Below, piece by piece: positions 43,329-52,500 of a DNA stretch of 64,000 nucleotides. Location of the stretch: positions 5,397,501 to 5,461,500 of the forward strand of contig NZ_CP041253.1 of NCBI RefSeq assembly GCF_006575665.1, written 5' to 3'. The stretch comes from Echinicola soli (GTDB lineage Bacteria; Bacteroidota; Bacteroidia; Cytophagales; Cyclobacteriaceae). The notes under the pieces were generated by a model. That model searched no databases. It was not told where the DNA came from and saw nothing but the letters and a program-made list of their open reading frames with translations. Position numbers and translations under genes: made by a program. How positions within the stretch are numbered: position 1 is the stretch's first letter; each line of letters begins with the position of its first letter.

Positions 43329-45042
43329 TGGAGTCAGGTTTCATTTTTTTACGCTTCACCTCAAATTCAAATTTCTTTTGTAAGAACCGGGCTGGATCAT
43401 CATCGATTTTACGGAGCAGCACCTCCTGGTTATCATCAGATGTTCCGGCCATTTTCAGGTCATCAGGCACCTCATCAAGTTCTTTGGCTGTCCTGGTGCC
43501 AGTAGTGGCCGTTTCCGATAAACGCTCCTTTTCCATGTCCTTTTTCGTCGCTTCCTGTCCTCCACCACTGAGGTCTTCCATGCTTTTGTTTTGCCTGGCT
43601 TTGGCAGGGCCTTTTTCGGCCTGTTCTGCTGCCTGGGAAGGATCGATCTCACCACCGCCAGGCAGTACCTTGTCCAGTTGCATTTTACTGTCTTGGGCCA
43701 CTTTTAACCCCGGATCTTGTGAAACCGCCATCCCAAAAGCCATCTGTGCTGCTGCATAATCACCGGTCTTGAAATAAGCCAGTCCCAAGTTATAGGAACC
43801 TATGGCAGTGGTATCTTGGCTAAATGCCTGGATGGCTTCTTCATAATCTCCTGCTTTGTAATAAGCCACACCTTGGCGGAGTGGATTGTCAAACAGTTTT
43901 GCCGCTTCCCCAAAATCCCCTGCATCACTTTTTTGCTGGCCTTGGTAATCCCTGGTGTACCATAAATCGGCAAAACGCTCCACAGGCTGCTTTTGACCAC
44001 AGGAACTGAACATTACCACCAAGCCAAACACTACCCACCCGCGACGAAACCACATCAGCAGAAGGAGTGCCGCCGGGATGACCAACAACAAGCCCGCGTC
44101 CCTCCACTCGTCTTTCTTTTCTTCTGGTTGTTCGGTAAACTTCAGGTTCTCACGGACATTTTTGGCGATCAATGCCACATCACTGTCATCCAAGGTCAAG
44201 GTATGCACAGAACTGTTTTCTAGGGAATTGATCTGCCCAAGTACTGCGGAATTTAATGAAGAATGTACGGTCTTGCCATTGGCCTTTACCCCTCCGCTTC
44301 CTGCAAATGCGGGCACATCACTGCCAGCAGGAGTATTCAACGGCATAATTTCCAGTTTATGGTCTCCTGCCCCTACAAATTCCTGCACCAGGTCAAAGTC
44401 TTCCCCTTCAAAATCATCTGAGAACAAAAGTACCGTACCTGGCGCCGGGGTCACACTCATAAGGCTATCTGCCAAAGCCAGTGCTTTGGAAAGATCGGAT
44501 CCCCTGAAAGGCATTACTTTGGGGCTTAATGTCTCGATATGGCTTTTGATGATTTTATAATCCCTGGTCAACGGCACAATGGTGTGCGCCGTCCCTGCAT
44601 AGCCTACCAGTGCTACGCGTGCTCCCGGTCCTGCATCTAAAAAGTCTGTAATCTTGAATTTGGCCCGCTCTAACCTGCTAGGCTGAATGTCGTCGGCCAT
44701 CATGCTTTGGGACAGGTCGAGTAAGATCACCATGGGCGTCTCGAGCACTTGACCTGGCAGTTCTATTTTTTTCCAGGTCGGCCCTGCCAATCCCAGGACT
44801 CCAAAACCCAGTGCTGCCATCAACAAAAGATGCATCAGCAGCTTGACCCGACCACTGCCTTTGCTGATCATATAAGGCCGAAGATGGGGGGCGATGTGCT
44901 TTTTCCAACTACTTTGTTCACGTAAATTGGCCAGCCCAAGCAAAAGCAACACCACCACTCCGGAAAAGCCCCAAAGCAGCTGTGGCCTCAAAAAGTGAAA
45001 GGCTCCCCAATCTATTGGAAACAAGTCATCAAACATCTCCAT
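43312..45042 (-). CDS. batB: BatB-BatC fusion: VWA domain plus TPR protein
   Basis: A 576-aa protein joining two Bat proteins usually encoded apart. Residues 1-330 are BatB: two N-terminal helices (about 22-40, 67-87), a von Willebrand A domain with MIDAS DLSQS (D109, S111, S113), and a C-terminal helix (LLLVIPAALLLLMW). Residues 333-348 (RRGWVVFGLVVMFSSC) look like a leftover lipoprotein signal with C348. Residues about 370-455 are TPR repeats as in BatC (GVAYYKAGDYEEAIQAF, YNLGLAYFKTGDYAAAQ). A charged tail follows. It overlaps BatA by 14 bp and BatD by 17 bp. Confidence 0.88.
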   Translation of the reverse strand: MEMFDDLFPIDWGAFHFLRPQLLWGFSGVVVLLLLGLANLREQSSWKKHIAPHLRPYMISKGSGRVKLLMHLLLMAALGFGVLGLAGPTWKKIELPGQVLETPMVILLDLSQSMMADDIQPSRLERAKFKITDFLDAGPGARVALVGYAGTAHTIVPLTRDYKIIKSHIETLSPKVMPFRGSDLSKALALADSLMSVTPAPGTVLLFSDDFEGEDFDLVQEFVGAGDHKLEIMPLNTPAGSDVPAFAGSGGVKANGKTVHSSLNSAVLGQINSLENSSVHTLTLDDSDVALIAKNVRENLKFTEQPEEKKDEWRDAGLLLVIPAALLLLMWFRRGWVVFGLVVMFSSCGQKQPVERFADLWYTRDYQGQQKSDAGDFGEAAKLFDNPLRQGVAYYKAGDYEEAIQAFSQDTTAIGSYNLGLAYFKTGDYAAAQMAFGMAVSQDPGLKVAQDSKMQLDKVLPGGGEIDPSQAAEQAEKGPAKARQNKSMEDLSGGGQEATKKDMEKERLSETATTGTRTAKELDEVPDDLKMAGTSDDNQEVLLRKIDDDPARFLQKKFEFEVKRKKMKPDSNENSW

Positions 45043-46036
45043 TTTTGTTCATTCCTTTTTTTATCACACCCACCAGGTTATTCAACAAACTGGCAATGAA
45101 TATCAACATCATGGCTGCCGCCAAAGGGTACGCATACAGCAGGGTCACAGGGCGATGCTCCTCTTCTTCATATTCAATCGGCTCCAGCGTATCCACTTCT
45201 TGGTAGATCTGCTGCAATTGTTCCGCGTCCTTTGCCAGAAAATACCTTCCTCCTGTCATTTCAGCTATTTGCTGCAAGGTCTTTTCATCCAGGTCCGACC
45301 CTGAATTGCCTGGATTACCGATACCGATGGTGTAAACAATCACCGAGTCCTTTTTTGCCAAGTCTGCTCCATCCAGTGGCAATACATCTGTACCTGCATC
45401 CACACCATCTGTCAACAACAACATCACTTTGGTTTTGATGGTATCCTGATCAAACATATCAATGCCCTTGGTGATGGCCTTTCCGATATGGGTCATCTGA
45501 CCGGCCATCCCTACATCTGCTTCCTCCAACATCTGGTCAACAGTAACCAGGTCAGGAGTAAAAGGCACTTGTATATAGGCATGGGTGGCAAAGAAAACCA
45601 AGCCCATCCGATCCCCCTTTCGCTTTTCTATAAAATCATGCATCAGGGATTTTACAGCATCCCATCTTCTCACTTTTTCCCCATTTACCTCCCAGTCTTT
45701 TTGTGCCATGCTAAAAGAAATATCTGCTGTAATCAAAAAATTCCGTGAAGTTTTCACTTTCATTTGGGGCTCTCCCACCAGCTGGGGAGAAGAAAGTGTT
45801 ATGATGATCAGTATCCATCCCAAAATCAAAATCAACCAATTGAGAATAGAACGTCTTTTGACCAAGGCCGACTGTCGTGGCTTATCTCCAGTATAGTCCA
45901 GGGCCTTTTGGAATCCGGGGTATTGCAGCGCAGGGCTCTTAACCCGCAGGGGAGGGAGGACAATATACAGCAATACCGGCAATGGCAACAGCCAAAACAT
46001 CCAGGGATAGGCGATTTCAAAATTAGCGGGAAACAT
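45029..46036 (-). CDS. batA: BatA-like von Willebrand A-domain membrane protein
   Basis: A 335-aa protein with N-terminal helices (about residues 12-30 and 63-84), a periplasmic-facing VWA domain with MIDAS DISFS (D105, S107, S109) and LLLTDGVDAG, and a C-terminal helix (about 303-325). It matches BatA of the Bacteroides aerotolerance operon and probably assembles with BatB through the VWA domains. It overlaps both neighbours by 14 bp, so translation is tightly coupled. A role in envelope or oxidative stress is known for the operon as a whole, not for this protein. Confidence 0.9.
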   Translation of the reverse strand: MFPANFEIAYPWMFWLLPLPVLLYIVLPPLRVKSPALQYPGFQKALDYTGDKPRQSALVKRRSILNWLILILGWILIIITLSSPQLVGEPQMKVKTSRNFLITADISFSMAQKDWEVNGEKVRRWDAVKSLMHDFIEKRKGDRMGLVFFATHAYIQVPFTPDLVTVDQMLEEADVGMAGQMTHIGKAITKGIDMFDQDTIKTKVMLLLTDGVDAGTDVLPLDGADLAKKDSVIVYTIGIGNPGNSGSDLDEKTLQQIAEMTGGRYFLAKDAEQLQQIYQEVDTLEPIEYEEEEHRPVTLLYAYPLAAAMMLIFIASLLNNLVGVIKKGMNKNGDV

Positions 46037-46526
46037 GATCCTTGATCCACTTTTTAGTATTGGTAATAATTGCTGTCTTTACCTGCTCTTCGGGCAATTC
46101 ATCTTGGTAAATCAGTCGGTCTATCCGCTCCTGCAAGGCAGCAAAACTGACCCCTTGGGCTTTTTTGTCCAAAAACTCATACCAGGACTTTCCGTACATC
46201 TCTCCCACTTTATTCCTTCCGTAAGCATGCATGGCCGTGCGTTTCAGCAATACAAAACTGTAAAACAGTGGGCGTTTACCGTTGACCACATTTTCCAGTT
46301 CAGAAAGGGCTTCCCGTCGGTAGCGATTTTTATGATACGCCCGGACCTGCAAAACCATCAATACCACAATCCCCAACAGCACCAGTCCACCCAAAATGGG
46401 CCAACCGATCGTGTCAAAAGTAAAGGACACGGCTTCCGGCTCCTGCAGCGGCCCCATGTCAAGACTTGCAGCGATTTGCGCCAATGAATCGGTCGTCAAA
46501 GTATCTTGCTTCACCATCAAGCTCAT
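46023..46526 (-). CDS. DUF4381-type single-pass membrane protein
   Basis: A 167-aa protein with one helix at about residues 43-63 (GGLVLLGIVVLMVLQVRAY) and a basic, helical cytosolic tail (SWYEFLDKKAQGVSFAALQE). It fits DUF4381, regularly encoded between DUF58 and BatA genes in MoxR operons. ATGA overlap with DUF58 and a 14-bp overlap with BatA support one operon. Met4 is an alternative start. Function unknown. Confidence 0.85.
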   Translation of the reverse strand: MSLMVKQDTLTTDSLAQIAASLDMGPLQEPEAVSFTFDTIGWPILGGLVLLGIVVLMVLQVRAYHKNRYRREALSELENVVNGKRPLFYSFVLLKRTAMHAYGRNKVGEMYGKSWYEFLDKKAQGVSFAALQERIDRLIYQDELPEEQVKTAIITNTKKWIKDHVSR

Positions 46527-47461
46527 CGCTTTCCTTTTTTAAAATATGCTTTGATTTGGCTTTCGATTGGGCTCACCGTATCCACACTGAATACCGGTAT
46601 TTTGTGTTTTTTCAAGGTAGCCTCAAAGGCCATCAGATCTGTATCAAAACCCTCTTCAAACTGCTTTCGTATATTCGCATTGCCGCCATCAATGCTCACT
46701 TGGAACCGCTGGTCTCCCGCAACAAATTTCGATTTCGGAATCTCCCGTTCCATCGGATCAAAGACCTTGGCCACCACCACATCATTATGCTGGGCAATTT
46801 GCTTGAGGTATTTTATGGTCTGTGGTGAATAACGGTGAAAGTCACCAATAAAGAACACTAAAAAATCATGGGTCACGATATTCCTGATGCGAGCAGCCGC
46901 CTCCTTGAGCGCCAAATCAAAATCGACAGCCTGTGAGGTCGCCAACTCTTGGTTCCTGGAAACGATTTTTTCCAATAGACGAAGAATATTTTTACGATCG
47001 CGCTTGGGAAAAACAATGTCTATCCCCTCATCTGCAAAGACCACTCCTCCGACGCGATCACCTTCCTTGAGCACCCGGAAGGCCAGCATTGCAGCCAACT
47101 CGGCTGCCACCACTGCTTTGGTACGTTTTTGGGAGCCAAAAAACATGGACTTTGACTGGTCCACCACAATTAATGCGGGTTTTTCCTTTTCTTCGGTAAA
47201 GACCCGCGTATGGGTTTGCTGCGTCCGAGCGGTAACTTTCCAATCAATATTTCGAATATCATCCCCCTTCACATAATTTCTTACTTCCTCAAAGTCCAAG
47301 CCCCTGCCCCTAAGCTTGGAGGCATGCTTACCGGCCAAAATAGTATTGACTTTTTGTTTTCTGGCCTGAAGGCTAAAATGATGCGCCAGGTACTCCATTC
47401 GAATCAATTCCTCCAGGGAGGTGAATACATCTTTGGGATATTTCTGTTGGATACTGGACAT
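46523..47461 (-). CDS. DUF58-domain protein of the MoxR operon
   Basis: A 312-aa protein with the DUF58 signature RGLDFEEVRNYVKGDDIRNI (then DWKVTART) at about residues 52-79, and a degenerate VWA-like fold (ALIVVDQSKSMFFG). No membrane helix is apparent, so it is probably cytosolic. It starts 9 bp after MoxR. DUF58 proteins are standard partners of MoxR ATPases, possibly as their substrate or adaptor. Confidence 0.92.
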   Translation of the reverse strand: MSSIQQKYPKDVFTSLEELIRMEYLAHHFSLQARKQKVNTILAGKHASKLRGRGLDFEEVRNYVKGDDIRNIDWKVTARTQQTHTRVFTEEKEKPALIVVDQSKSMFFGSQKRTKAVVAAELAAMLAFRVLKEGDRVGGVVFADEGIDIVFPKRDRKNILRLLEKIVSRNQELATSQAVDFDLALKEAAARIRNIVTHDFLVFFIGDFHRYSPQTIKYLKQIAQHNDVVVAKVFDPMEREIPKSKFVAGDQRFQVSIDGGNANIRKQFEEGFDTDLMAFEATLKKHKIPVFSVDTVSPIESQIKAYFKKGKR

Positions 47462-47470
47462 AAGGACGTT

Positions 47471-48436
47471 TTAAGCTACCACGGCTACTTTACTGATCAT
47501 TTCCTCCAACACCTTGTCTGCTGTGACTCCTTCTGCATTGGCTTCATAGCTTAGGATCAGACGATGGCGCAAGCAATCATGCACCACTGCCCGAATATCC
47601 TCAGGAGTGACATGATCACGTCCTTCCATCCAAGCATGTGCCCTGGAAGCCCTGTCTATCGCGATGCTGCCCCTGGGACTGGCACCATACTCAATCCAAC
47701 CATCCAGTTCTTCACTGTACTTTTCAGGATACCGGCTAGCGGAAATTATATCCACGATATACTTTTCCATGGCCTCGGAAATTTTCACTGTAGCAATTTC
47801 CTTTCTTGCCATAAAAATCACTTCAGGACTCAGCCTTTCCTTTTCTTCCCCAGGGGGATTTTTCTGCTCCTCCCTGTTGAGCCGGAGAATGGCCAGCTCG
47901 GAAGCATCGTCCGGATAATCAATGATCACATGCATCAGGAAACGGTCCATCTGTGCTTCGGGAAGTGGATAAGTACCTTCCTGTTCCACGGGGTTTTGCG
48001 TGGCCATGACCATAAAAAGCGGATCCATGGCATAGGTCTTACCTGCTACCGATACCTGTCTTTCTTCCATGGCTTCGAGCAATGCCGACTGTACCTTGGC
48101 AGGCGCCCGGTTGATCTCATCAGCCAAAATCAAATTATTGAAAACAGGCCCTTGTTGGAAAACAAATTTCTCTTTCAGCTCAGGCTGGTATATTTCTGTA
48201 CCTGTAATATCGGAAGGCAATAAATCAGGGGTAAACTGGATACGGCTTAATCCACAATCCAATTCCCTGGAAAGGGTCTTGATCGCTCTGGTCTTGGCCA
48301 GACCGGGAAGTCCCTCCAGTAGCATATTGCCATTGGCCAGCAGCACCAAGATGATCCTTTCGATCAGTTTATCCTGGCCGATGATGGAGGCTGACATGCG
48401 GGTCTTGAGCTCCTGTATTGATTCATTTGCTGTCAT
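47471..48436 (-). CDS. MoxR-family AAA+ ATPase
   Basis: A 321-aa AAA+ ATPase: Walker A GLPGLAKT (residues 42-49), Walker B LILADEINR (102-110), sensor-1 MVMATQNPVEQEGTYPLPEA and the C-terminal lid RASRAHAWMEGRDHVTPEDI. It is the first gene of the moxR-DUF58-DUF4381-batA-batBC-batD operon. MoxR proteins act as chaperones for VWA-domain proteins, which fits BatA and BatB downstream. Confidence 0.95.
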   Translation of the reverse strand: MTANESIQELKTRMSASIIGQDKLIERIILVLLANGNMLLEGLPGLAKTRAIKTLSRELDCGLSRIQFTPDLLPSDITGTEIYQPELKEKFVFQQGPVFNNLILADEINRAPAKVQSALLEAMEERQVSVAGKTYAMDPLFMVMATQNPVEQEGTYPLPEAQMDRFLMHVIIDYPDDASELAILRLNREEQKNPPGEEKERLSPEVIFMARKEIATVKISEAMEKYIVDIISASRYPEKYSEELDGWIEYGASPRGSIAIDRASRAHAWMEGRDHVTPEDIRAVVHDCLRHRLILSYEANAEGVTADKVLEEMISKVAVVA

Positions 48437-48547
48437 GTAGTGGTTATTGAATACTGGTTATTTAATTATTGGGTCGACAGACCACTGTTACACTCATTAA
48501 TTTATCATTGGACATTTGGGTGATCAGTGCTGTTAAAACACCAAAGC

Positions 48548-48580
48548 TAAAATGGGGCAGCTACAGACGAACTGCCCCAA
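48548..48580 (-). terminator. Rho-independent terminator of the sulfatase genes
   Basis: A stem, TGGGGCAG (48553-48560) with CTGCCCCA (48572-48579), has an 11-nt loop and is followed on the minus strand by TTTT. It separates the sulfatase pair from the moxR operon. Confidence 0.8.
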
Positions 48581-48613
48581 TTATAAGAGGTGAAAATCAA
48601 ATAAATCCGGTTC

Positions 48614-50125
48614 TTAATTCCTAGGGGGAGTAGCTAACTGTTCTACCACCCTATCGATAGAAAGCGAAGAGCCTGTCTGAGGAGGGAAATCCTTAAAAGT
48701 AGACAAAAACTCTCCTGCATATCGTTGTGCAGGGACAAAGAGCCACATGTTTTCGGCATACCAACGTACATACATCCTGGAATCCGGTGAAACTTCATAT
48801 GGATCTGCCCTAAGGTTCACGATCAATGGCCAACTTGGGGATTTTCGATACGCTTGGGAAATATCTCCTTCCATAATAGTGAAATGAATCTTCCACATGC
48901 CATAACGAATCGCGTTGAGGTTAGCTCCTGCATCGAAATAGAAGATTTCTTTTCGGGGAGACTCATCCACTTCACCTTGGAAATAAGGCATCATATTATA
49001 GCCATCCAAATGCTGTTTGAAGGTCTTGCCATTAGCTTGATACCCGTTCTTTACCTTTTCCTTGATATTCGGTTCACCTGCGGCAGCCAAAATTGTTGGC
49101 ATCATATCCTCATGGCTGAAGATATCATTATATACCGTGCCCGGCTCGATCACCCCTGGCCAGCGAATGGCACAGGGAACCCTGAACCCACCTTCCCAGG
49201 TTGTTCCTTTTTCACCTCGGAATGGTGTGCTTCCTCCATCAGGCCAGGTAACTTTCTCTGCCCCGTTATCGGTTGAGTACATGACAATGGTATTGTCAGT
49301 GATACCCAATTCATCCAGTTTATCCAGTATTCGCCCAACGGCTTTGTCATGTTCCACCATACCGTCAGGATATATTCCGATTCCGGTAACTCCTTCACTT
49401 TCTTCCTTTAGGTGCGTCCAAATATGCATACGGGTGGCACTTAACCATACAAAGAAAGGCTTACCATCGGCATGTGCTTTTTCGATAAACTCGATTGCAG
49501 CATCTTCAAACTCCACATCCACGGTCTCCATTCGCTGTTTGGTCAATGGGCCCGTATCTTCGATGCTCCCGTCCGCAGTACTATGGATCACCCCTCTAGG
49601 CCCAAATTTCTTTCTGAACTCTGGATCATCGGGATAGTAATATCCTTCCGGCTCTTCTTCTGCATTCAAGTGATATAGGTTTCCGAAAAACTCGTCAAAG
49701 CCGTGGTTGGTAGGAAGGTGCTCATCCTGATCACCAAGGTGGTTTTTACCAAATTGTCCGGTAGCATAGCCCTGGGCCTTAAGGAGATCGGCAATCGTAG
49801 GCTGCGATTCCTGAATACCATGCGAATCCCCTGGCATACCAATGGTCAATAGGCCAGTCCTAAAGGGATGCTGTCCCAATATAAAAGCCGCTCTTCCTGC
49901 CGTACAGGACTGCTGGCCATACCAGTCGGTAAAGACTGCTCCTTCGTTCGCTATCCGATCGATATTGGGCGTTTCATAGCCCATCAACCCGTTGTTGTTA
50001 AATCCGACATTGGACCAACCAATATCGTCACCCCAAATAACAAGGACATTGGGCTTGTCTTGGGCCTCTGCCATCTGCCAGCTACCGGCAGCCACAAGGC
50101 AGGTCATTATTAGTTTTCTAATCAT
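48614..50125 (-). CDS. Secreted arylsulfatase, copy 1 of tandem pair
   Basis: A 503-aa type I sulfatase. The ATG at 50125 (MIRKLIMTCLVAAGSW) is chosen over a TTG two codons upstream. A signal peptide ends MAEAQ. Metal-binding GDDIGWSN is followed by the active-site motif CTAGR (C74), where Cys becomes formylglycine; C-x-A-x-R is an accepted variant of C-x-P-x-R. KNHLGD and STDNGAEKVTWPDGG complete the family pattern. It probably desulfates marine polysaccharide or a related ester in the periplasm. The maturase is not in the window. It follows its paralogue by 31 bp. Confidence 0.92.
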   Translation of the reverse strand: MIRKLIMTCLVAAGSWQMAEAQDKPNVLVIWGDDIGWSNVGFNNNGLMGYETPNIDRIANEGAVFTDWYGQQSCTAGRAAFILGQHPFRTGLLTIGMPGDSHGIQESQPTIADLLKAQGYATGQFGKNHLGDQDEHLPTNHGFDEFFGNLYHLNAEEEPEGYYYPDDPEFRKKFGPRGVIHSTADGSIEDTGPLTKQRMETVDVEFEDAAIEFIEKAHADGKPFFVWLSATRMHIWTHLKEESEGVTGIGIYPDGMVEHDKAVGRILDKLDELGITDNTIVMYSTDNGAEKVTWPDGGSTPFRGEKGTTWEGGFRVPCAIRWPGVIEPGTVYNDIFSHEDMMPTILAAAGEPNIKEKVKNGYQANGKTFKQHLDGYNMMPYFQGEVDESPRKEIFYFDAGANLNAIRYGMWKIHFTIMEGDISQAYRKSPSWPLIVNLRADPYEVSPDSRMYVRWYAENMWLFVPAQRYAGEFLSTFKDFPPQTGSSLSIDRVVEQLATPPRN

Positions 50126-50156
50126 ATTCAAAAGTTTAGTAATTATATAATTTTAT

Positions 50157-51656
50157 TTATTGTTTGGGTGTAAAGCTGCCCGGTTCCTGCCGGGGAGGAA
50201 ATTCCTCGAAGGTGGCCATAAAATTTGACACTAATGTTTGAAGGGGTACTATTGTGTACATCCTTCTTAGCATCCAATCATCGTAATATGAAGATTGCTC
50301 TGGTGCCTCTTCGAATGGATCAGCATAGAGATCTATTACCAATGGAGCCTTTCTAACTTCCTGGGCATATTGCCAAGCTCCCATGCCATGATGGGCTTGG
50401 GTAGAAAAATGAAATTTAAACCTTCCATACCTAACAGCTCCCAGGCTTCCATCATCCACAAAGGCAAAAAATTCTTTTCTTGGCCCCTTAACTGTCTCCC
50501 CCGTAAGATAAGGGAGGTAATTATAACCATCCAGATGGACTCTGTAGGACATCCCTCCTACGGAATGGCCGTTGAGCAGCTTGGACTTAATATCTGAATC
50601 CCCTGCAGCCGCGAGCAAAGTGGGCAGCATATCCTCTAGGGAAATAATCTCATTGGAAACTGTACCGGCTTGGATTTCTCCAGGCCAACGAATCATAAAA
50701 GGAATACGGATACCGCCTTCCCAAGTAGTCGCCTTTTCTCCTTTAAAAGGTGAGGTTCCGCCATCTGGCCAGGTAAATTTTTCAGCTCCGTTATCTGTTG
50801 TGTAGATCACGATTGTATTCTCAGTAATCCCAAGTTCATCAAGTTTATCTAATAATTGACCTACCTGATCATCATGTTGCTTCATGCCATCGGCAACAAT
50901 ACCAAGACCAGTAGTCCCACTGTATTCCTCACTTAAATGGGTGAAAATATGCATCCTGGTGGTATTGAACCAAACGAAAAATGGTTTATCAGCCTCGTGT
51001 TGCTCTTCCATAAAATCAATGGTAGCGTCCAAAAATTCCTGGTCAATGGTCTCCATACGCTCTTTGGTCAATGGCCCTGTATCTTCCACGGGCCCATCAG
51101 CACTTGCCCGCATTACGCCACGTGGCCCATATTGCTTCCTAAAATTGGGATCTTTCGGATAATCAGGGTTTTCGGGCTCCTCTTCAGCATTTAAGTGGTA
51201 TAAATTGCCGAAAAACCGATCAAACCCATGGTTGGTCGGCAGGAATTCATCAAGATCTCCCAAGTGGTTTTTACCAAATTGTCCGGTAGCATAGCCATGC
51301 GGCTTCAATAACTCTGCGATAGTGGGGTCTTCCTTTTGCAATCCTAATGGATCACCTGGCATACCGATCTTTAACAACCCTGTCCGCTTCGGACTCTGTC
51401 CTGTAATAAAGGCCGCTCTTCCAGCTGTACAGCTTTGCTGCCCGTATGCATCGGTAAACCGCATACCTTCTTTGGCTACGCGGTCAATGTTCGGAGTAGT
51501 GTAGCCCATCATTCCGTCATTGTAGGCGCTTGTATTAAACCAGCCAATATCATCACCCATGATCACGACAATGTTTGGCTTTTCCTGTGCCACCACATGA
51601 CTGAAACCTGCTAAGGCCAAAATCACTACCAATAATAAAGGTGTGCTCTTTTTCAT
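50157..51656 (-). CDS. Secreted arylsulfatase, copy 2 of tandem pair
   Basis: A 499-aa sulfatase with signal peptide (about residues 1-23, ending VVAQ), GDDIGWFN, active-site Cys C76 in SCTAGRAAF, KNHLGD and TTDNGAEKFTWPDGG. It is very similar to the next gene along its length, so the pair arose by tandem duplication. It is the upstream gene of the pair, both ending at one terminator. Differences in loops (for example EQHEADKPFFVWFNTTR versus KAHADGKPFFVWLSATR) suggest related but not identical substrates. Confidence 0.92.
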   Translation of the reverse strand: MKKSTPLLLVVILALAGFSHVVAQEKPNIVVIMGDDIGWFNTSAYNDGMMGYTTPNIDRVAKEGMRFTDAYGQQSCTAGRAAFITGQSPKRTGLLKIGMPGDPLGLQKEDPTIAELLKPHGYATGQFGKNHLGDLDEFLPTNHGFDRFFGNLYHLNAEEEPENPDYPKDPNFRKQYGPRGVMRASADGPVEDTGPLTKERMETIDQEFLDATIDFMEEQHEADKPFFVWFNTTRMHIFTHLSEEYSGTTGLGIVADGMKQHDDQVGQLLDKLDELGITENTIVIYTTDNGAEKFTWPDGGTSPFKGEKATTWEGGIRIPFMIRWPGEIQAGTVSNEIISLEDMLPTLLAAAGDSDIKSKLLNGHSVGGMSYRVHLDGYNYLPYLTGETVKGPRKEFFAFVDDGSLGAVRYGRFKFHFSTQAHHGMGAWQYAQEVRKAPLVIDLYADPFEEAPEQSSYYDDWMLRRMYTIVPLQTLVSNFMATFEEFPPRQEPGSFTPKQ

Positions 51657-52218
51657 AACTTTATTTAAAAGTGGATCAATCAGTAAACTGTTGGAATGAA
51701 TAAGTTAGGGAATATCACCTTCTAGGCTGGGGCATTTTGTTTACTGGGTGCCAAGATTAAACGAATATTGGCAAATCATGGAGGATTGGGCAGAATTCAA
51801 TGAAACCACGAAACCATCTATATAGTATCACTGAGCATTCCAGGACTGTTCCTAAATAGGGATACCTATTTGGAATTACTGGCGGCCAAGAAAACAATCG
51901 TCAAATTGAAAAAATGAACTATTTACACCCCTAAATCCCCTAAAGGGGACTTTCTAAAGCTCCACTTTAGGGGATAGGGGGCATTTTAGGAATTGGAATA
52001 AAATCCCTCATTTTCTATTTAAAGACCGTTTTTGATCATATTTAAAATTTAGGCGGACGCTAATAATTTGGAATATTATACCTGGCCATCGCTGGATTGG
52101 CTTTAGCTTTTCCTTTCCTTTAATTCAGAGCAAATGTTGATCAAATAAATTTTCATGAACGCTGCACATTTCCATTGATGCCCCAAGGAAATCCTATCGA
52201 AAAAATGAGCCGGCCATC
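51657..52218. other. Intergenic region with a REP-like hairpin, no clear gene
   Basis: About 560 bp upstream of the sulfatase pair. Apart from the inverted repeat at 51928-51980, no motif or gene was recognised. The sulfatase promoter should lie here, but no clear TAnnTTTG was found on the minus strand. Confidence 0.5.
51928..51980. repeat. REP-like inverted repeat rich in CCCCTAAA/TTTAGGGG
   Basis: CCCCTAAATCCCCTAAAG (51928-51945) pairs with CTTTAGGGGATAGGGG (51965-51980) with a 2-nt bulge; the loop can form a second small stem. Such CCCCTAAA elements are often dispersed between Bacteroidota genes. Only this copy is in the window. Confidence 0.6.
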
Positions 52219-52440
52219 GTGTCTTACAATGTGAAATTCATCACTGACGCACAGGATGCACTTGGTACGATCCCTGAAAAGAGGAGTTTAGGGGAAGGGC
52301 CTGAGTACTGGCTCACAATGGATTTTTCCAGTGTTGATTACGATCAGCCTCAGGTTTTATGGCTATTCGCACCTTTGGTACTTTATTTAGCAGGTAAAAA
52401 AATCTATCACAACAGAACACTTCGGATGTTGCAATCATAA
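52219..52440 (+). CDS. Hypothetical 73-aa protein or gene remnant
   Basis: A GTG-started frame of 73 codons with no recognised domain. It ends in a hydrophobic segment plus basic tail (VLWLFAPLVLYLAGKKIYHNR cut to LWLFAPLVLYLAGKKIY). The main support is a strong terminator 8 bp after the stop in the same orientation. It may be the 3' remnant of a longer decayed gene. No function can be given. Confidence 0.35.
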   Translation: MSYNVKFITDAQDALGTIPEKRSLGEGPEYWLTMDFSSVDYDQPQVLWLFAPLVLYLAGKKIYHNRTLRMLQS

Positions 52441-52447
52441 GAAGACC

Positions 52448-52495
52448 AATCGCTTACCGATAACGCGAAGCTCTATCGGTAAGCTGATTGTTTTT
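52448..52495 (+). terminator. Rho-independent terminator
   Basis: A long stem (52448-52462 with 52474-52489, one bulge) contains CTTACCGATA/TATCGGTAAG and is followed by TTGTTTTT. The T-run is only on the plus side, so it terminates plus-strand transcription. Confidence 0.8.
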
Positions 52496-52500
52496 ATTCT

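Noticed and set aside
43328..49637. Numerous 100-220 codon plus-strand frames opposite the moxR-bat and sulfatase genes
   Set aside because: All are antisense shadows of overlapping, motif-bearing minus-strand genes.
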